Shown here: positions 11,184 through 22,863 of the stretch, piece after piece | Layout: each line of letters opens with the position of its first letter | Numbering within the stretch: position 1 is the first letter of the stretch | DNA from: Chalara sp. BL73 | Taxonomy: Eukaryota > Ascomycota > Leotiomycetes > Helotiales | NCBI GenBank assembly: GCA_918026815.1 | Contig: CAKJVC010000171.1 | Coordinates: 124,001-188,000 of the forward strand | DNA: 64,000 nt | Direction: 5' to 3' | The notes under the pieces: model-generated | Told to the model about the DNA's origin: nothing | Seen by the model: the letters and a program-made list of their open reading frames with translations, nothing else | The model's database searches: none | Program-made: the position numbers and the translations under genes

Positions 11184-14100
11184 GGCTTCCGGCGGCCTAG
11201 GTTATTGTAGTCGCATTCTTGGTTTTTTTCAGGGGGATAGTGCGAAAATAGAAGGCTGTAGTGAGGCCTCAATATTGCAGCCTGGGAATGCACCTCCACA
11301 ACACAACGCGGGGAATTATTATCCAAAGCTGACCCCTGAGCGGCCCAGGTCTATTAATTCTCCTCCTAGCCATAATGGATTTTTCAAGTGCTCGAGAGCA
11401 AATCTAGTGGCCTAAAACATAGCTTGGTAGTTTCCAACTTGCATTAAGTCTAAAAGGTAATGCATCGAATGGCTGACACGCACTATCAGGATTTTAGGCT
11501 TTTCAGAGCTCCCTGTACCCCCCGGAGTAAGATTTCTGTGTAACGTTCAATACAACGCCCCTCAATCAATGAGTCAGGTGCCGCATACACTGGATCCTAC
11601 ACGCTGTACATATCCCCTGGGAAGGTAATAATATGAGAGCCTTCTAAACATTCCCTATATGAAGCTCAGTTATTTCAGCCACTGTTCACGGCGATGACAA
11701 CAAGAACCAGTCTAGGACGGTCAGCACAGGATCTAATCACCATAGATTAACATGAACGTTTGCGGATATGTCTTGTGCATAAAAGTTCGAGTACATTCGA
11801 TTCAGTCTTGGCCGTTGCGGGTTTAGTGGCCAGGAGCCGTTCACCGAGTGTAGCGTTATCCAGGAATGCCCTAGTTTGTTTTGCAAAGTGATCGCTGGAA
11901 TGTTGGTGGTAATTAGGGCCACTTGGACCGTCAAATTGTAGACAGGGAGTTTATGATGTCCCCTGCCAGTATGCTTCCGAAACAATCTCACTCGACCTCT
12001 TCATACATCAGACTTGCAGAGGCCGTGCCTATGAGAAGAAATACGTGCGGCACGAAAGCTGATGTGATAGCCAGGGAGCTATAATTGCACAGAAGTTAGA
12101 CGGGCGAGCAGAAGAGATTTGGGGGGTTAGAACCAATGGATTCCTATTTGTCAAGCAGAGATATGACAAAGTACGGAAATTCGGACAACGTTTCATGTGC
12201 CTGATGCGGTGGCCTGATGCGAGTCGTGGGTGTATCAGTAACTAGAGGTATTGGTTCCGTGAGCTGGCTGAAGTTAATCAACACAAGGTTTGGCGTGAAT
12301 GAAGCGCGAGATAGTGTGGACACACCTTTGCAATATTAGAATTATGACTCTATCTTTTCCCATTAATTCACGGAAGTGCTTGTACGCATCGCCTCCGTTC
12401 AAGCCAGATTCCTCACTACTTTCGTACTTCACTGGATTTTCAGCCGCATTCGGTCTCCCTCCATGTGTATCCCAGTCCCGATCGAAAGCCAATGCAAGCT
12501 GCGATGTAAACTCGGGATATTCACGCGATCCGTAACAGAAAAACAACACGAAATAACTACCTATATAGTGCAAGAGCCTGCGAGCCAATGTTCTCGTTAA
12601 AAGCTGATTATTTCCTGAAAACTCGAGCCGGACATCTGCCAGATGGAGCACCGCTGGGAGCGTAAGCTGGTATGACATCAATCTACAGCACCAACAAACA
12701 CACAAAACACCAATCGAATAGCTTTCAATCGATAAAAGCTGATAGCACATATTCTTAGAATAAATTCGCAGAATAGACAAACGCTTGAAGCATCCGAAAT
12801 GAGCTTGGGTCACATATGTGGAATCTACAAAATATGCCGCGAGGAGGTGAGTGCTTGGGACAAAGGGAGCGTGGTGGAAGTGGAAATCTGCAATAAATAA
12901 GATGCGCGAGGGTCGAAATAAATGTCAGGGCGACCAGGACATGAAGTTATTGCTATTCAGCATTCCAAAAGCTTACAGAGGCCTCGCTCCAGAATACCAT
13001 GAGATGCTGCTGTAAGAAAGGCTCAGACTTTGTCGAGTTATTTTGTCGAACTGATGCAAAACGCGGCAGACACGCCAACCAGATATGTTACGAAGCAACA
13101 ATAAGGATGGTGTAGGGAGAGGATTAGCAAGGCATGAAGTACAAGGCTAGAGCATATCGAACTAGGAGCGATAATCATCAAGCACCACACCAATGCTCTC
13201 ACAGGTCCCCGACTGGCAAGGCGAAGTGTGGGGTGATACATTGCCCAGATCGACCGAAACCCCCACAAGGAGTTGAAAGAGATCGAGCCCTTGGGAGAAC
13301 AACACCTTGAGCTCGTTGAGCTCGAGCAACAAAAGCAGTTGTCCAGATTCCGGCGGAATATGCAGAAATGGGCCAGAAAATACACACCCAAAAGAATCTG
13401 GGAAATGGTAGATTCCTGATGACGCCCTGTCTAACTGGTTGCTGAATATCGGCACTGACCCGTTATACTTGGTAGATAGCTATTATTGTCTGAATATCAA
13501 TTTTTCTTGAGCAGGCAGGAACTGATTCATTGCTCGCTTGACATAAACCGATTGCCGTATATGACAGAAGCGGGAGAGACACATTCAAGATCAACTTGAG
13601 TCAATCCGATAGTCCGAACTATGCAATTCGATGTGGAATGCGCGGTTAATCGAAATAATGGGTTAAAACCGTACTATCGCCTGCCTACAGCAAAATGACC
13701 CCTTGGCTTACTAACCGAGGACATCAACAACTCTGTCGCGTCCTACCACTCCTCACACTTTTTCATCCAGACTACAAGCCCATGTGTTCCAATAGTTTGT
13801 AGCTGCATTGCCAACCTTATGAGTAGATTTTGTAATCGCAACAATTAACAAAGACGTGCCGAAAAAGCCATCAAGGACTACGCGGTAATCAGTAAGCTAT
13901 CTCCTTCAAGCATCGACACGACACGAATACTTACTATCAGGTAGAGGGCTATGGCCCCGCTCGAGATGTCCGTCTGGTCGACAGCCTCTTCCACCTATAT
14001 ATGTGAATTGCTCGACAATATCTACGCCGTCATTCGCATATTGTGCGAGACGGCTGGCGCGCCTTGATAGCAGACATGATTCGTATGGCTGATTGTTGGA

Positions 14101-14391
14101 TTTGGGCCTGGGGCAAATGAGACCTGCTTAAAATGGTGAGAGGTGTGTATGTTGCAATTCATTGTGTAGACGGCTTCTCAGAGCAATCATGATGGACCTG
14201 CAATCTAACTGTTAATAGATCTCTGTTCGTTCTTCGTCCACGAATATCTATCAACAAAACAGAGACTCAGGGAAACGGTGATACAATTGGATTGCATATA
14301 TATGTATCTGCTATTGATGTATTCAAGGCAGAGAGGGTGGGGAAAAATGGGCCTGGAAACGATTAATACAATCGCTCGCTCGCACTGCTCT
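11184..14391. other. Gene-poor region with one 179-codon frame
   Basis: The longest frame is 12274-12813 on the minus strand. Its first half is hydrophobic and irregular. Its second half, with GGDAYKHFRELMGKDR, looks more protein-like but matches no family I know. Frames at 13038-13455 overlap each other in all phases and look random. I see no RNA gene. Confidence 0.35.
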
Positions 14392-14415
14392 ACTTGGTGC
14401 TCCGCAGCACCAAGT
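14392..14415. repeat. Perfect 10-bp hairpin
   Basis: ACTTGGTGCT and AGCACCAAGT are exact reverse complements separated by CCGC. The function is unclear. Confidence 0.7.
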
Positions 14416-16450
14416 TTGCCACAAGTGTGATGGATGTCCCTTGGGGTGCACATTACCACAATTTGTGCACTCAACATTTGGTCCCTTAACTGCTCGGCAA
14501 TCCGGGTGAGGTCCATTACCTCACTAGTTCCTCCGGCATTTACCCACCCAGCATTCGTCGCCTGCTGGCCTAGCATTTCCTCCTTCGACCAAAGATGAAT
14601 CAACCACTGGCAGCTGGTCACCATTGCCATCCAACCTACAACCTTCTTCTCTATTCCGATGATTTAGTTCTCTTCGACTCAATTTCACATCCGGCTAACA
14701 CAAAGAAACTGTGCTCTCGCTGGGCTCTGTCTTCCTACAGAAGAATATCTCTGAAATCTCCTTGCGCATTCCTACTCCAGTCTTTCAAGAAAGGTCGGAA
14801 ATTGCTGGTTCACTACTGCTTCTGGCACCGTGTAGTCTGTCCCCGGCACCCAGTTAATGATTTTGGCGTTCATCCGTAAAAGAACCATACTCGCAGATTG
14901 ACTGGATACGCGTTCATTAGTTTCCCAACCCCGGTTCAAGTAAAGAAAGGAATTGAAGTTTTTAGATCCCTTGTTTCTCAACGCCGGGCACATGTGGAAT
15001 AAGTGGTCCGCATGGTTTGTATTTGGGGCAGTCGCCAATCCATCCATTCTTATTCACTGGTTCTACATAATCCTTCAACCTTTGTCTGGTACTTCCACAA
15101 TTCGCGCATGCCATCATTCCCACGTCGTCGCGTATATGCTTAGGTCTCGTTCACCGTAATGTCAATAATATCCTTCGCTCTGACTCGAATTGTTAAGTCA
15201 AGTTTCCGCAGCCTCCTTTCGCCAGCCTTGCGATTTCCGCTCAATCCACGAAGGCAACGGTGATACCCTGACCGATTCTGTTGAACCCCGCAGCGCATCT
15301 CAGCACCTTGATATCCATTTCTTTCCACCTCCATCCTCGCTTCTAGCACCTCCATATTTATACTTGCAGCCATTCGCATACCGGTTCCCATTTTCCTACG
15401 TAAATATTGCCTCCATATACTGCATTCTACCTAAAAGAATTCTCTTGCATAGAATCTATGTGACCATAGTCTTTGCTCGAACTCCAGGAATTGAAATTCA
15501 TGATTCCATACCGTACATAGTAAGCAATGTCACAACATTGTAGTGTTTCAGCCCTCAAAACCCGCCAGCACAGTGCGTTTCATACTGTGTTATCTCCGCT
15601 GGTACTAAGTTTGTACAAGAAATCATACACTTTTATGTCTTAATTAACCGTAGCCCATCTATGCTTGCTTCGTACTTTAGTTAATTGTTTTGAGGTGAAG
15701 TGACTAACACAGTAAAAAACTAAAGTAATTTGTAAAAGATGGTATTGTTACTCTGGTAAAAGCATAAAGTTTCTTTTTAGTACAAGGTCCACAAGCAGTG
15801 TGATACAATTCGTAGGTGTTCCACTATAGAGGCTTTGATGTACAACCTAATCTCTATCCCTTTTCCCTTTCCCCGTACCCCACCTACTTATACCTTACGA
15901 TCCGCCTCCGGAGACCCACCGACTCGGCCCGTGGGATCCTGTCGCGTGACAGTTAGTATTATTTTACTTGCAATAAACTATTGTTTAAACAAATTAGAAC
16001 TAAAAACATTAGCGATAGATAATTTAATTAAACTTTGTTTTGTTGCATATTTCTGTTATCATGGTACTGTGCAGCTTGAGATAGTATAAGATCTTTTTTT
16101 TTTGCTAATTGTGTTTATAAAGCCAGTTTTTCAAACCAAATTCAGCTTCATGTTTCTTTGAAATACAACAACCGCAATTGGAGGGTAACCGAGCCCCTGA
16201 AAAGGGTCGATGGTGGCGCGTGCTGGCTCTATACTGGATCCGTCTTAGTTAACTGTGGCTTTAATATACCATGGATTGACGTTATATCTCTAGCCTTTTG
16301 ACGTCATTCGAGTCCGACTCCGATGTTCAGAGCACTTAGTTTCTAACACTCCATCTAGTCTATGCACTGGTTGTTTCTGTACTTCTATTTTTGTTTTTGA
16401 TCGAGATTGGATTGGCTTCGCTTTCGTTGTTAATCCTTTCTTTTTTTGTT
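14416..16450. other. Decayed DNA, no supported gene
   Basis: Base use is strand-skewed, with pyrimidine-rich plus-strand stretches (15840-15910 and from 16380), and short frames occur on both strands. Minus-strand pieces near 14770-15390 look weakly coding but are broken and unrecognised. Confidence 0.35.
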
Positions 16451-16702
16451 TTACTTTTCCACCAATTTCCTTTTCTTGGCCGCTTGATGGTTTTGGAATT
16501 CATTGGAATCCGTCTTCCGCTCTTTCTTCAAGCGCTGATCCTCTTCTTTCCAGTCTTTTTTGAAGGTGGCATAATTCTACTCCCAAACGTCCAGCCAATT
16601 CGATTCCACCTCGTGAGCAGCGGCGATGGTATCATCCCAGATATGTTTGTTCTTCTCCTCCTTTTGCTTTAATAATCCCGCGAAGTTTTTCTTGGGATCC
16701 AT
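16451..16702 (-). pseudogene. Relic of a charged, coiled-coil-like coding sequence
   Basis: From an ATG at 16702 the minus strand reads 84 codons with a single internal stop (TAG, codon 42) before the final TAA. The translation is rich in Lys, Glu, Asp and Trp, for example MDPKKNFAGLLKQKEEKNK and, after the stop, FKKDWKEEDQRLKKERK, and ends in the basic run AAKKRKLVEK. Such composition over 84 codons is unlikely in intergenic DNA, and a TAG in place of CAG or TGG is a common decay step. Flanking sequence on the same strand continues in the same style in other frames. It may be part of a mobile-element protein or an old gene; I cannot name it. Confidence 0.4.
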
Positions 16703-17369
16703 CTGCAATTATATCTGGAACTGTATGACACCTTTAGGAGCCCTGCCTTACTTTCTTCCAGCCCCTTTAAATCCTTCTCAAAATTCTACCTCAATGATCT
16801 CACTTCATCATGATTAAGAGATATCTGCAAGTATATATTCTCAAACTTTGTGATTCACCCACATATTTTTAGCCAGCATATCCGTCACTTATCCTTCATT
16901 TCCAGCCATGTCCTTGGAATACTGTTAAATTCGATTACGATTGACTTAAGTCATAACATTTGATTCGCATTGACTAATTTCTTGAAGAGGAGCCGTGATG
17001 ATATATTTGCATGGACGAATAGCGTTGCAACAGGAAGAGGTGTTCATGAACTGCACGGAATGTTTCAATCCTTACTACAAAGTCACTAATTTCTGTGTTA
17101 TCCTTAACTACCTGGGGTGTAGTGTTACCCCCTTGGAAATCATGAAGACTGTGTCTATTTAATATATCTAGAAAGGCTGTTACATCACAATAAGCCTTGA
17201 TTCCCGAGACTGTGATACCGAACCTAGCCAGCGAAATTCAAGAAAAAAGGTAGTATTACACTCCTGATCCTCTCACATTATTGCGTGTTCTAGTGCCAGA
17301 ACGAGGATCCTATATTGTACCAACAATCTAAAGAAGCCCTATCTCTTTAAAATACACGATGATCCCCAG
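16703..17369. other. Intergenic stretch before copy D
   Basis: Nothing is recognised apart from possible continuation of the neighbouring relic around 16703-16820. Confidence 0.4.
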
Positions 17370-17640
17370 TTATGCCAGCTCGTATAGCTGTGATTCGTGG
17401 CCAAGATGTCTTTCATGGTCACCTATAAAGTATCAGCAGGGACGCGACCAACACCAGCTGGATCAACATACGAGCAGAATTATGACGAGCTATGCGAGTG
17501 ACCCAAATCGTTAGTAAAGCCAATATGACGGAAGCAAGGCCGAAGGACAAGGCTATGATGTCATTGGAAGACACTACCTCCAAAGTCAGCATGTGATGCT
17601 CAACTTGTCATAGAATCTTAGAGTGAAAGGACATACACAT
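17370..17640 (-). pseudogene. Small membrane family copy D (one-base frameshift)
   Basis: Exon 1 is 17637-17640 (ATGT), then a 62-bp intron (GTATGT to GGTAG). Exon 2 (17472-17574) begins MLSSNDIIALSFGLASVIL. A run of three C at 17520-17522 makes the exon 103 nt where the copies C and E have 102, and the frame breaks in the middle of the span. If one C is discounted the frame continues through TIWVT to a basic end. The second intron is intact (17423-17471, donor GTATGT, CTGAT branch-like site, TATAG acceptor), and the tail exon 17370-17422 reads DHERHLGHESQLYELA with a TAA. Everything except one base is preserved, so the lesion is very recent or a sequencing error. Copies C and D are sister copies, because their tail DNA aligns closely. 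Confidence 0.6.
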
Positions 17641-19012
17641 AACGGGCGCTCATATAAACTTTAGGGATTGATTTGTTCCAGTTCCTTCAGACTTACCCAG
17701 CTGTAAGAAGAAGATTCAACTCTTATATATTTGTAGAATGTACGGAAATACGGGTGTTGCCAAGCGTATTATTAAGATTTGCCTCCCTTTGGAAAGGGTG
17801 AATCTGCGGTAGAAGGCTGCACGCTGTCAGCCGTCTAACCACCAAAATCCTAATCTGAAGTCACGATTGGCTGCCTGAAAAACAGCGAATACAGAACACT
17901 GATAGAACACCAATGGAAAAGCCTTAGCGAGGCGTTTTGTTCCCTTGCACCAGCCACAGTTGACGCTAAACTAAAGTTAGTAACCCACCCCACACACTTT
18001 CCGAGATAACTCCCCCTGTGGGCTCATGCATGACCGAAACTTGCTCACTCGCTCGCTGCATACAAAGTGCAATGCTTCAATGCTTTAATAGTCCTCTACT
18101 ATCTAAAGCCCTCACAGCAGTGCCGGCCAGCTTTCTGATTGTCGGCTGCGTACACTTGAAAGGAACCTCGATCGGCCAGCCGTAGAGAGTGCTTGGGTAC
18201 GTGAGCCTAGTTCTCTGGAGTGATTTCCTAAGAATATTGAGAAACGCGGTGTGCAAGCCTTCAACTCCTTCTGCTTATGTGGTGTGTTTAAAGCCAGCCT
18301 CTTGTGTACGCCGGGAGAGGGGTTAGCTAAGCAAACATACAACATTGGTTACACTACCTCATAATCCTGCCTTACTAAGACCGATAAACGCGCTTAAAGT
18401 CCGTAGGTCCGGTAGGTAAAATCTACCTATCACTCGTATCGTCAGAGTGGAAACTTCCGAAACCCCGAGCAAGAACCTACTCTCTAAGGAGCACGTGAAA
18501 AAAGTCCACTAGACGTTGCAGTATATCAAAGATACATCAGAAGAGATATTTAATAATGACAGCTGATGTTTATCTGAGAACTTGTCTATGCGGCACAGAA
18601 GATCTGACTGTCTACAACGTGTAAACCTTCTATACATGCACGGAAAAGAATTATAGCAAAGTGAAAAGAGACAATTCGACTTAGAGCGACCAAAATGGCA
18701 CGAGCTTGTAGGTTCTAGAACCGGCTACAAGAGCTCCAATGCATTCAAATAGCCAAAGGCTGTCCTAATATATGGCAATCAAGATATCCCAAAAGATGAT
18801 CATGGATGTATAGTACACTCGCATGCCAACAGCCTAAAGAATTGTTTTGTTCTTCATAAATTGATCTATATACTATAAAGCATTCAGATCAGAACCCCCA
18901 CAATAAAGAAAACAAAATTCTATGTGCAGTACAAGCGCCAAGGAAGAGGACTTTGAGTAAGATTGATTTCGGTAATTTTGCGCTGGATTAATATCGATTT
19001 ATTCTTATTTCG
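17641..19012. other. Intergenic stretch between copies D and E
   Basis: No supported gene. A 77-codon minus-strand frame at 18112-18345 has no recognisable motif. Confidence 0.4.
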
Positions 19013-19352
19013 TCAACAACTCTTTGGACGATATCCGTTGTGTTTCATCCACCATCTCCGTGAATGAAATTCCTCCATCATCAGGTTCCCGTATAAGTCT
19101 GGTTTAGGGCGAGCGTTTACCCTTTCTAGGTCGCCTGAATATCGCAGTCAGAAGGAGCATGCACAGAATAGCGGAAGGAATCCTACCATGAGATTGACGA
19201 CGAACTGTACAAGTTAGCCAAATGGTCACTATGGCAAGGCTGATAGATGCGACGCCACACGACAAGGCTATGGTGTCGCTAGAAGATACTACTTGTGGCA
19301 TTAGTACCTGACGGGCAATAAAGCTTCGGCGAAAGCTAGGGGTCATACACAT
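19013..19352 (-). CDS. Small single-span membrane protein, family copy E (intact)
   Basis: There are three exons: 19349-19352 (ATGT), 19187-19288 and 19013-19134. Intron 1 is 60 bp with donor GTATGA, branch-like CTAAT and acceptor GTAG. Intron 2 is 52 bp with donor GTAGGA, branch-like CTGAC and acceptor TTCAG. Both are phase 1. The 75-aa product starts MLSSSDTIALSCGVAS, has one hydrophobic span up to TIWLTCT, then the basic VRRQSHGDLERV and a hydrophilic basic tail with MMEEFHSRRWWMKHNG. There is no cleavable signal peptide. The positive charges behind the span predict an outer N-terminus and an inner tail. The tail matches those of copies A and B frame for frame, which supports coding. No named domain is recognised and function is unknown. 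Confidence 0.62.
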
Positions 19353-20570
19353 ATTGCGCGATTTTTGATGTCTGATGTATTTTCGTGAAATTTTTAAGAG
19401 TTTTAAGAAGGGGAGGCTGTTCTATTCATATTTCTGGTTGAGATAGTATAGGGATCCGAACTGTGCAATGGCAAAGAACTCTTCATCCATAGGTTTATAG
19501 GCGAAACGCCTATCATAGCACTTACAGCGCCACAAGTCCGCCTCACCCCCGCCTTTATGCACGGGATCGCGAAGCGACGAATGAAAGTTGACCTAGAAAC
19601 TTGGGCAGGAAACCGTCCTCGACAAAGTTGGGTTAAAAGACATGTCGAAAGGTACGAGCTAACGCTGATTGCAGCCGCTCCCAACGCGTAAGCCAGCACA
19701 ATTACAAATTGACTATTGTTCTGCTACCACGCAACGGAAAGGCCCCAGAAAAGAAATCAACAAGGCATAACGTGTACTTTTTGTATAGACTAACCAAAAC
19801 AAGAAAACCGAAAAGTTCACTTACAGCTGATTCCGTTTTTCAATGCTGTTGCACAAAACTCCTCTTTCAGAGAACACAACTGAACCTGTGATCAACCAAA
19901 TCATGAATTCCGCCGTAAAAACATATGGCTCAGTCAAAAAAGACAATGAGCTCCTTTTTTCGATGGCGAGATCCCGTATTCCGGGCACACGTGATAATCA
20001 TGAAGAGAGCGCACCTGTAAAAAGCATATACAGCTTACAAACACGGCGATACCGAGATTCGCTGGCTGTTGTTGCCTCAGGCATTCATTCGTACACAAGC
20101 AATACAAATGATACAGAGACATTCGAAGGAAGCGTTTGCTCTAGATTGGCAACAAGACATAACCAGGTATGAGAATCCCAAGTAGAGGTCAAACTAAACG
20201 CTATTTAGTTTTCGATACCTGGTAATCGATAGGATGAACAAAAAAAAAAAAGACGCTTGGCCGGAAAGCTATAAGCATATGCGCTGGCGTTACATTTCAC
20301 ACCACACTGTGGGTCACAGGAAGAAAGATCTTGAATTCCCCTGAGCGATCCTATCTATCCCACACATCTTCCTCGCAGAAGTACATGGTCTTTTTTAATA
20401 ATACACCTATATATTGTCCGTCAATCCCTATAGCGCAAATACAGTAAATCCATGAAACGCCGACCATCCTGGTAATATTTCCTTCGCTATTCCCAAAACC
20501 CAGGCGCTTGGACGTTAAAAATCTACATTGTCTCCTTTTCTTGTAGCGGTGTTACTGTCTTCTGAATTTA
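19353..20570. other. Intergenic stretch downstream of the kinase gene
   Basis: It should include the 3' region of the kinase gene near 20400-20570. Frames at 19403-19699 and 19843-20172 show no family resemblance. Confidence 0.4.
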
Positions 20571-22863
20571 CTATCCAACGACCTCTTCTGGCGTGTCTTC
20601 TTCGCGGAATTTGACCCCTCCATCTACGGTTATGCCGTCTTTTACCCATTCATACTCTGCGAGTTTGTCCATGGTCCAGCGACTGCGTGCTCGCTTGAGA
20701 AGACCTTCTGTTGTTATTTGTGCTCCCTCCAGACCAGCCGCTTTGAACTTTGCTGAATCAGCTTCATTGTCTCCCTCGTCGCCTCCGTACTCGACCCAGA
20801 CCCACTCAATTCTTGCTATGCGATGGGTAGTTCGGCTGCGCATCCGCTGCGCTTCCGTCATGCGAGGGTGAACATCGAATGGGAGTCGTGACTCAAGCAG
20901 TGCGTAAAGCAGAACACCCAGAGACCAAGCATCTGTTGCACGACCATTATAGTCTTGTCCCATGATGACTTCTGGCGCGGCGTAATCGTCAGAGCCGCAC
21001 CTTGTCTGGAGGAGCTGGTCATCGGTCACATAGCGTGAAAGACCAAGATCAGTCAGAGTTACAACCGAGTATGGATACGTAGCCCAGTCTCGATTTTCCG
21101 CAAGCTCATTCTGAGTTAGATTGACAAGCACGTCTGCTTTTTTTAGCTTTGAATATCAAATGATGCAAGTATTGACTTACTCTCGAGTTTGATGTCACGA
21201 TGGACGATGTGCGCTGAGTGTAAATATCTCACCGCACCGACTAATTCTGCAAACATGCGTCTCAAGAGTCCTGGGACAAGGAGGTCCTTGTACTTAGTCG
21301 CAACGTCAAACAAATCGCCACCAGGACAATATGTGAGAACTAAAATCATCCTTGATTCCTCCGTAGCCCAGGCTTTAAGATGGACCAATGATGGGTGATT
21401 GACTGATTTCATGATCTCTAACTCTCTTTTCAAAGAAACCTCGATTCTATCTTCGGAAGCTCCTCCTTTGGGACCGTGCTCACATACTTTCACCGCTACA
21501 AGTTTTTTGCGATCGATTTGAGCTTCAGGTGATGGTGACGGCGGGCCACCCACTTGAGAATTAGCGACTTCGGCGTCTGGGGAATCATCAGGGACTTGGC
21601 TCGTTGCAAGCACCACTTTACTGAATGTTCCTTCCCCGAGAACTTTCAAACCTCTCCACCTTCTTTTCTTCTTATCACCTCGACTATATGCATCAAAATA
21701 TTCATACTTGGCTTTCATGATATCCCAAACTTGATCTGCAGTCAAAGATGATTCGCTATCGCTACCCTCTTGTCCAGTGTTGCTTGGTGGAGGAGTTGGG
21801 GGTCTATAAGGTAAGAATATCAGTATTACGAGTCACGGCTTCGGTATATAATTATATTAATGCTCAACAAAGAATCATATAACGCTTACCGTGGGGCCAC
21901 CTCGAGACCTCTTTGTACGGCCAAATGCGGTTCTCTCCTCATTGTTGAGTCTGACGTAGCGGAATCTGGCGTTGCCTCAGCATGGGAGCCAGATACTGTA
22001 ATGTGCCTAGGCTTTGGTATTTGAATTGCGTCAGGAGTATAGTCGCTTAGGCTCCTGTTTCGTTGGTGGCCATCTACAATTTTTTCCCGATTGATTCCCA
22101 GAGCAGAATTATGTAAAGCATTCTCATTGGCACTCGTCACTAACCCATGATATGCACGCCGCTTGGTCTGGTTTGCGATAGCTGCAGATACAGACTCACC
22201 ATTCGACGTTACCAATGCCGAGTCAGCGGTCAGTGGTAAATGCTCTCGTGAAGGTGGCCTGGCGGCTTTCCTCCAAGGGCCTGGCGAACCGTTCGACATG
22301 AGAGGCGACGGCAACGGAGTAACGTCTGGCATCGCGTTGAGCATCGGAGAGGATAGCGCAGAGCTAGGAGCTGAACCGCTGCTACCAAAACTGCTTGCCA
22401 ACACGTTTTTTATGCTTGGTGTTCGCTTGATTTCGGGCCTTGGAGCTATGTGCATGAAATCTCCTGACGTTCCCGCAGTGTTAATCGCACTCGCTGCTGT
22501 CACGACACAGCCAGGTATGATATCCGTTTGTATTCGTAGGCTAGCGCTTAAAGGGCTCGGACTCAACCTTCCATCTGATGTGCTTAGTGATGAATGGAGC
22601 CGCGCGGAGGTATCGAGCGGCAGCAGATTCGAAGATTGGTTCTGGGGGGTGGTTGGAGGAGGAGAGGGTGCTATGGTCGTCGACTTGAACTTGGATCCCG
22701 CATCCGGCGTCAGACTGCCCAGCGCAATCCCGAAAGGGTCTCTCGCCTGCATGTTGTCATCTTGTTCATTCTCGTTTGTCCATGGTGAGGAGGCAACCTC
22801 TGCCGTTGCTACGCCGCTGGCCTTATAATTTTGTGCTGGGGTGCTTGGTCCAAGACTTGACAT
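20571..22863 (-). CDS. Serine/threonine protein kinase, Prr/CAMK-like
   Basis: Three exons, 21890-22863, 21181-21803 and 20571-21133, are separated by introns of 86 and 47 bp (GTAAGC...TATAG and GTAAGT...GCAG) and encode 719 aa. Residues 1-370 are Ser/Pro-rich and look disordered, with likely phosphosites such as RTPS. The kinase domain covers about 375-700: glycine loop GEGTFSKVV, a long insert, VAVK lysine near 429, HRDIKLEN near 527, YAAPEV near 585, then a TDAWSLGVLLYALL segment. The metal-binding triplet normally DFG reads DLG (TDLGLSR). A regulatory N-terminus and a CAMK-like lobe resemble fungal Prr1/Prr2-type kinases, which act in stress and nutrient signalling; the subfamily is an inference. 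The second intron interrupts the HRDIKLEN motif. The start is the first ATG of the frame. Confidence 0.85.

Noticed and set aside
22163..22828. 221-codon plus-strand frame
   Set aside because: It lies antisense to the disordered N-terminus of the kinase; the frame is open because of the Ser/Pro codon use of the real gene.
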